Positions 60,623 to 64,000 of a stretch of DNA of 64,000 nucleotides are shown piece after piece. The first letter of the stretch is position 1. The number at the start of each line of letters is the position of its first letter. A program made the translations under genes and the position numbers. Source of the stretch: CAMQRS01 sp964370065 (GTDB lineage Bacteria; Bacillota_I; Bacilli_A; Erysipelotrichales; Erysipelotrichaceae); assembly GCA_964370065.1 (NCBI GenBank), contig CAYJGK010000002.1:46796-110795 (forward strand), read 5' to 3'. The notes under the pieces were generated by a model. That model was not told the DNA's origin, did no database searches, and saw only the letters and a list, made by a program, of their open reading frames with translations.

Positions 60623-62629
60623 ATGTACAAAGGATGGCAAGGCTTTAATAGCGGAAAATGGAGTAAAGAAATCGATGTTAGAGATTTCATACAAGAAAAT
60701 TATGCTCCTTATGAAGGAGATGACTCATTCTTAGCACCGGCAACAGATGCAACTAAAAAATTATGGGATCAAGTTTCTGAATTAAATAGATTAGAAAGAG
60801 AAGCTGGTGGAGTTTTAGATGCAGATACTAAAGTAGTTTCATCATTAACTTCACATGCAGCAGGATATTTAGATAAAGAATTAGAAACAATTGTAGGTTT
60901 CCAAACGGATAAACCTTTTAAACGTTCATTACAACCATTTGGTGGAATTCGTATGAGTGAAACAGCATTAGAATCATATGGATTTAAAATTGATGAGAGT
61001 GTAAAAGAAATTTTTACAAAATATAGAAAAACACACAATGCTGGAGTATTCGATGGTTATACACCAGAAATGAGAAAAGCAAGATCTACAGCAATTTTAA
61101 CAGGATTACCTGATGCATACGGACGTGGACGTATTGTTGGAGATTACCGTCGTGTGGCATTATATGGAATTGACCGTTTAATTGCTGATAAGAAAGACGT
61201 ATTAGATAAATTATTATTAGGATCAATGAGTGAAGATAGAATTCGTGATCGTGAAGAAGTTTCTGAACAAATCAGAGCTTTAAATGGATTAAAACAAATG
61301 GCAGCAATCTATGGTTGTGATATTTCAGAACCTGCAACTACAGCAAAAGAAGCAGTACAAGCAGTTTATTTTGGTTACTTAGCAGCAGTTAAAGATCAAA
61401 ATGGAGCAGCGATGTCTTTAGGACGTGTATCTACATTCTTAGATGTTTACTTCGAAAGAGATTTAGCAGCAGGTGTTATTACAGAAGAAGAAGCACAAGA
61501 ATACATTGATCACTTCGTAATGAAATTACGTTTAATTAAATTTATGAGAACACCTGAATACAACGACTTATTCTCAGGAGATCCAACATGGGTAACAGAA
61601 TCAATCGGTGGTATGGGATTAGATGGAAGAACATTAGTTACTAAATCAAGTTTCCGTGTATTACATACATTAACTAACTTAGGGCCAGCACCTGAGCCAA
61701 ACTTAACAGTATTATGGTCAACTCGTTTACCACATAACTTTAAACGTTTCTGTGCGAAAGTTTCTATTGAAACAAGTTCGATTCAATATGAAAACGATGA
61801 TGTTATGAGAGTTGAAATGGGTGATGACTATTGTATCGCTTGTTGTGTATCTTGTATGAAAGTCGGAAAAGATATGCAATTCTTTGGAGCTAGAGCAAAC
61901 TTAGCTAAATGTTTATTATACGCAATCAACGGTGGAGTAGATGAAAAGAAAAAAATCCAAGTTTCACCAAGAATGGAACCAATTACTTCTGAATACTTAA
62001 ACTATGATGAAGTAATGGCAAAATATGAACAAATGACTGAATGGTTAGCTGGATTATACGTTAATACATTAAATGTAATTCACTATATGCACGATAAATA
62101 TTCTTATGAAGCAATCGAGATGGCTTTACATGACCACGAAGTAAGAAGATTCTTCGCAACAGGGATTGCTGGATTATCAGTAGCTGCTGACTCATTATCA
62201 GCAATTAAATACGCAAAAGTAAAAGCTATCCGTGATGAAGACGGTATTGCAATTGACTACGTAGTTGAAGGTGATTTCCCTAAATTTGGAAACAACGATG
62301 ATAGAGTAGATGAAATTGCTGCTGACTTAGTAAGAGGTTTCATGAATAAAATTAAAGAACACAAAACTTATAGAAACGGTGTTCCTTCAATGAGTATCTT
62401 AACAATTACTTCAAATGTAGTATATGGTAAGAAAACAGGAACAACACCAGATGGAAGAAAAGCTGGAGAACCATTTGCACCAGGAGCAAACCCAATGCAT
62501 GGTAGAGATACTAACGGAGCAGTTGCTTCATTAGAATCAGTAGCCAAATTACCATATGAATATTCAAGAGATGGAATCTCTAATACTTTCTCGATTGTAC
62601 CAGATGCATTAGGGAAAGAATCTAAATAA
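60623..62629 (+). CDS. pflB: Pyruvate formate-lyase catalytic part, lacking the glycyl radical domain
   Basis: Large part of formate acetyltransferase (pyruvate + CoA to acetyl-CoA + formate), 668 residues. It matches E. coli PflB from the N-terminal FNSGKWSKEIDVRDFIQ to DGISNTFSIVPDALGKESK, where it stops. The active-site cysteine pair is Cys407-Cys408 in IACCVSCM; the usual CCVSPM has Pro where this protein has Cys411. The C-terminal glycyl radical domain is missing and is coded by the next gene in another frame. GAGAGG precedes the ATG. Confidence 0.95.
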   Translation: MYKGWQGFNSGKWSKEIDVRDFIQENYAPYEGDDSFLAPATDATKKLWDQVSELNRLEREAGGVLDADTKVVSSLTSHAAGYLDKELETIVGFQTDKPFKRSLQPFGGIRMSETALESYGFKIDESVKEIFTKYRKTHNAGVFDGYTPEMRKARSTAILTGLPDAYGRGRIVGDYRRVALYGIDRLIADKKDVLDKLLLGSMSEDRIRDREEVSEQIRALNGLKQMAAIYGCDISEPATTAKEAVQAVYFGYLAAVKDQNGAAMSLGRVSTFLDVYFERDLAAGVITEEEAQEYIDHFVMKLRLIKFMRTPEYNDLFSGDPTWVTESIGGMGLDGRTLVTKSSFRVLHTLTNLGPAPEPNLTVLWSTRLPHNFKRFCAKVSIETSSIQYENDDVMRVEMGDDYCIACCVSCMKVGKDMQFFGARANLAKCLLYAINGGVDEKKKIQVSPRMEPITSEYLNYDEVMAKYEQMTEWLAGLYVNTLNVIHYMHDKYSYEAIEMALHDHEVRRFFATGIAGLSVAADSLSAIKYAKVKAIRDEDGIAIDYVVEGDFPKFGNNDDRVDEIAADLVRGFMNKIKEHKTYRNGVPSMSILTITSNVVYGKKTGTTPDGRKAGEPFAPGANPMHGRDTNGAVASLESVAKLPYEYSRDGISNTFSIVPDALGKESK

Positions 62630-62646
62630 TTAGGAGGATTAGTAAG

Positions 62647-62880
62647 ATGAGCGATAGAATCGATAACTTAGTAACGATGATTGATGGGTATACAACTAGT
62701 GGTGGTCACCACTTAAATGTTAATGTATTTGATAGAGATACTTTATTAGATGCACAAGCACACCCAGAAAAGTATCCACAATTAACAATTCGTGTTTCTG
62801 GTTATGCTGTTAACTTCAACAAATTAACAAAAGAACAACAAGATGATGTAATTCACAGAACAATGCACGAAGGAATGTAA
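62647..62880 (+). CDS. Stand-alone glycyl radical domain of pyruvate formate-lyase
   Basis: A 77-residue protein matching the last part of PflB: HHLNVNVFDRDTLLDAQ, EKYPQLTIRVSGYAVNF and a C-terminal EGM. Gly52 in RVSGYAV is the radical site. AGGAGG lies 7 bp before the ATG and 5 bp after the pflB stop, so it is a separately translated gene, not a simple frameshift. With pflB it tiles the full enzyme (668 + 77 = 745 residues against 760 in E. coli). It resembles E. coli YfiD/GrcA in size, but here it appears to be the only radical domain. Confidence 0.93.
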   Translation: MSDRIDNLVTMIDGYTTSGGHHLNVNVFDRDTLLDAQAHPEKYPQLTIRVSGYAVNFNKLTKEQQDDVIHRTMHEGM

Positions 62881-62886
62881 TCGAAT

Positions 62887-62912
62887 AAGCCTCACTATGT
62901 GAGGTTTATTTT
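62887..62912 (+). terminator. Terminator of the pfl genes
   Basis: Stem AAGCCTCAC/GTGAGGTTT (62887-62895 and 62899-62907) with a TAT loop, then a T-rich tail. Confidence 0.8.
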
Positions 62913-62933
62913 TATGACATGGAGGGGAAAAAT

Positions 62934-63968
62934 ATGAACATAAAAAAAGATATATTAGTTGATATAACAAAAGAATTTATTAATACACCAAGTCCAGTTG
63001 CTTACTATGAGCAAATCATGCCTTTATTAGAAAAGAAAGCAAAAGAGTATGGTTATGATGTTTGGTATGATCGCAAACGCACGGGATACATTACAATGGA
63101 AGGGGAAAATACTTCTAAAACCGTTATGGTTGGTGCACATTTAGATACATTAGGATTAATCATTAGAAGTATTAATGCAGATGGGACTTTAGCAGTGCGT
63201 CAACTAGGGGGTGTCTCTTATACAAGTATTGAAGGAGAAACAGTATGTATTCATACGAGAGAGGGAAAAACATATACAGGTTTAATGATCTGCAAGTCAC
63301 ATTCAGTCCATGTATTTGATGATGCACGTACTTTAGAACGTGATGAGAACAGTATGGTAGTGAAATTAGATGCCTTTGTTTCTTGTGAACAGGATGTAAT
63401 TGATATGGGTATTGATCATGGAGATATCATCTCAATTGATCCACGCTTTGAATACACAGATACAGGTTTTATCAAAGCACGTTTTATTGATGATAAAGCT
63501 GCGGTTGGTTGTGTGTTTGCTATGTTAGATTATTTTAAAGTGAATAATTTAAAGCCCAAATACACTACGTATTTAGCGTTCCCTATGTATGAAGAAATTG
63601 GACATGGTGGATCGTATGTGCCAAGTGAAGTAGAAGAATATGTAGCCTTAGATATTGGATTAATCGGGCCAGACTATCATGGTGCAGAAGATAAGGTTAG
63701 TATTTGTGCAAAAGATGCATTCTCACCATATGATAGAGGATTAACACATCGTATTATTAATCAAGCTAAAAAGATTGACGCTAACTACTGTGTTGATGTA
63801 TTTTATCGCTATGGAACAGATGCAAATGCTGCAATTAGAGCAGGAAATAATGTATATGCTGCTGCTTTTGGAATGGGATGTTTGAGTTCTCATGGAAGAG
63901 AGCGTTGTCATGTTAATTCACTAGTAGAAACAACGAAGTTGTTAGTTGCTTACTTATTAGATATGTAA
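62934..63968 (+). CDS. M42-family aminopeptidase (second copy)
   Basis: Dinuclear metal aminopeptidase of 344 residues, a clear paralogue of the protein at 57802-58821 with the same motif order: GAHLDTLGLII, FIDDKAAVG, YEEIGHGGS, ALDIGLIG, RYGTDANAAIRAGNNV and LSSHGRERCH. The ATG at 62934 follows GGAGGGG; an upstream ATG at 62919 is in frame but precedes that site. It follows the pfl terminator, so it is probably expressed separately. Confidence 0.92.
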   Translation: MNIKKDILVDITKEFINTPSPVAYYEQIMPLLEKKAKEYGYDVWYDRKRTGYITMEGENTSKTVMVGAHLDTLGLIIRSINADGTLAVRQLGGVSYTSIEGETVCIHTREGKTYTGLMICKSHSVHVFDDARTLERDENSMVVKLDAFVSCEQDVIDMGIDHGDIISIDPRFEYTDTGFIKARFIDDKAAVGCVFAMLDYFKVNNLKPKYTTYLAFPMYEEIGHGGSYVPSEVEEYVALDIGLIGPDYHGAEDKVSICAKDAFSPYDRGLTHRIINQAKKIDANYCVDVFYRYGTDANAAIRAGNNVYAAAFGMGCLSSHGRERCHVNSLVETTKLLVAYLLDM

Positions 63969-63969
63969 A

Positions 63970-64000
63970 AAAAGCCTTGTTTGAAAACAAGGTTTTTTTT
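63970..64000 (+). terminator. Terminator after the second M42 gene
   Basis: Stem CCTTGT/ACAAGG (63975-63980 and 63987-63992) extended by an A tract before and T8 after. It runs to the end of the window. Confidence 0.8.

Noticed and set aside
62629..62647. Split pflB as a sequencing frameshift or pseudogene
   Set aside because: A proper AGGAGG and ATG sit in the gap, the two parts tile without loss or overlap, and the flanking genes are intact. Read-level proof is still needed.

Overview
The window is a gene-dense stretch of chromosome from an AT-rich, Gram-positive-type anaerobe. Most start sites carry strong AGGAGG-type ribosome binding sites, TGA is used as a stop, and there is a T-box leader, an ArsR regulator and a lipoprotein-anchored Opp system. 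Energy metabolism genes are anaerobic: pyruvate formate-lyase with its activase, pyruvate:ferredoxin oxidoreductase and NrdD/NrdG. A low-GC Firmicute of the Erysipelotrichia type is my best guess. That is inferred from gene content only. I see no phage genes, insertion sequences or CRISPR arrays.

Layout. 1-4554: sugar nucleotide genes (5'-truncated rfbB, rfbD, mannose-1-phosphate guanylyltransferase, phosphomannomutase). 4715-7738: a polyphosphate pair (Ppx/GppA-like phosphatase and Ppk1). 7754-11883: a CydDC-like ABC exporter with YgbA-like and DUF454 genes behind a perfect 18-bp palindrome. 11952-13954: T-box-controlled thrS whose product lacks the TGS domain. 14097-17233: a secreted glucosaminidase with a dockerin, then a membrane-anchored surface protein. 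17339-21540: small ORF, YgiQ radical SAM protein, and convergent proBA. 21840-30888: DUF1461 membrane protein, ilvE-maf, nifJ, ZIP transporter, zinc-sensing ArsR regulator, membrane protein, M29 aminopeptidase. 31102-38423: an unusual oligopeptide ABC operon. 38666-46888: ptsI, ROK kinase, AEC transporter, nrdDG, dut, flavin reductase, DarA-like protein. 46984-52321: a divergent, compact Tad-like pilus/secretion locus with several tiny membrane proteins. 52489-52743: tRNA-Ser and tRNA-Asp. 52852-55161: metal P-type ATPase behind an ArsR-type operator. 55188-59338 (minus strand): DUF554 protein, PepF, M42 peptidase, PyrR. 59472-63968: pflA, thioredoxin-like gene, pflB, a separate glycyl-radical-domain gene, and a second M42 peptidase.

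Most unusual points. (1) The OppC permease carries a complete seven-repeat RCC1-like beta-propeller in its first external loop, and the partner ATPase OppF carries a ~130-residue helical insert. (2) Pyruvate formate-lyase is split into a 668-residue catalytic protein and a 77-residue glycyl radical protein, each with its own ribosome binding site. (3) The Tad-like locus lacks an evident prepilin peptidase and contains 32-, 42- and 53-residue ORFs that are easily missed. (4) A dockerin-bearing cell-wall enzyme sits beside a membrane-anchored protein that could be its receptor.

The genes fit a peptide- and sugar-fermenting anaerobe. Opp imports peptides, the M29, M42 and PepF enzymes cleave them, PTS enzyme I and the ROK kinase serve sugar uptake, and PFL and PFOR convert pyruvate to acetyl-CoA. 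The ZIP importer, zinc-sensing regulator and P-type ATPase handle metal balance.
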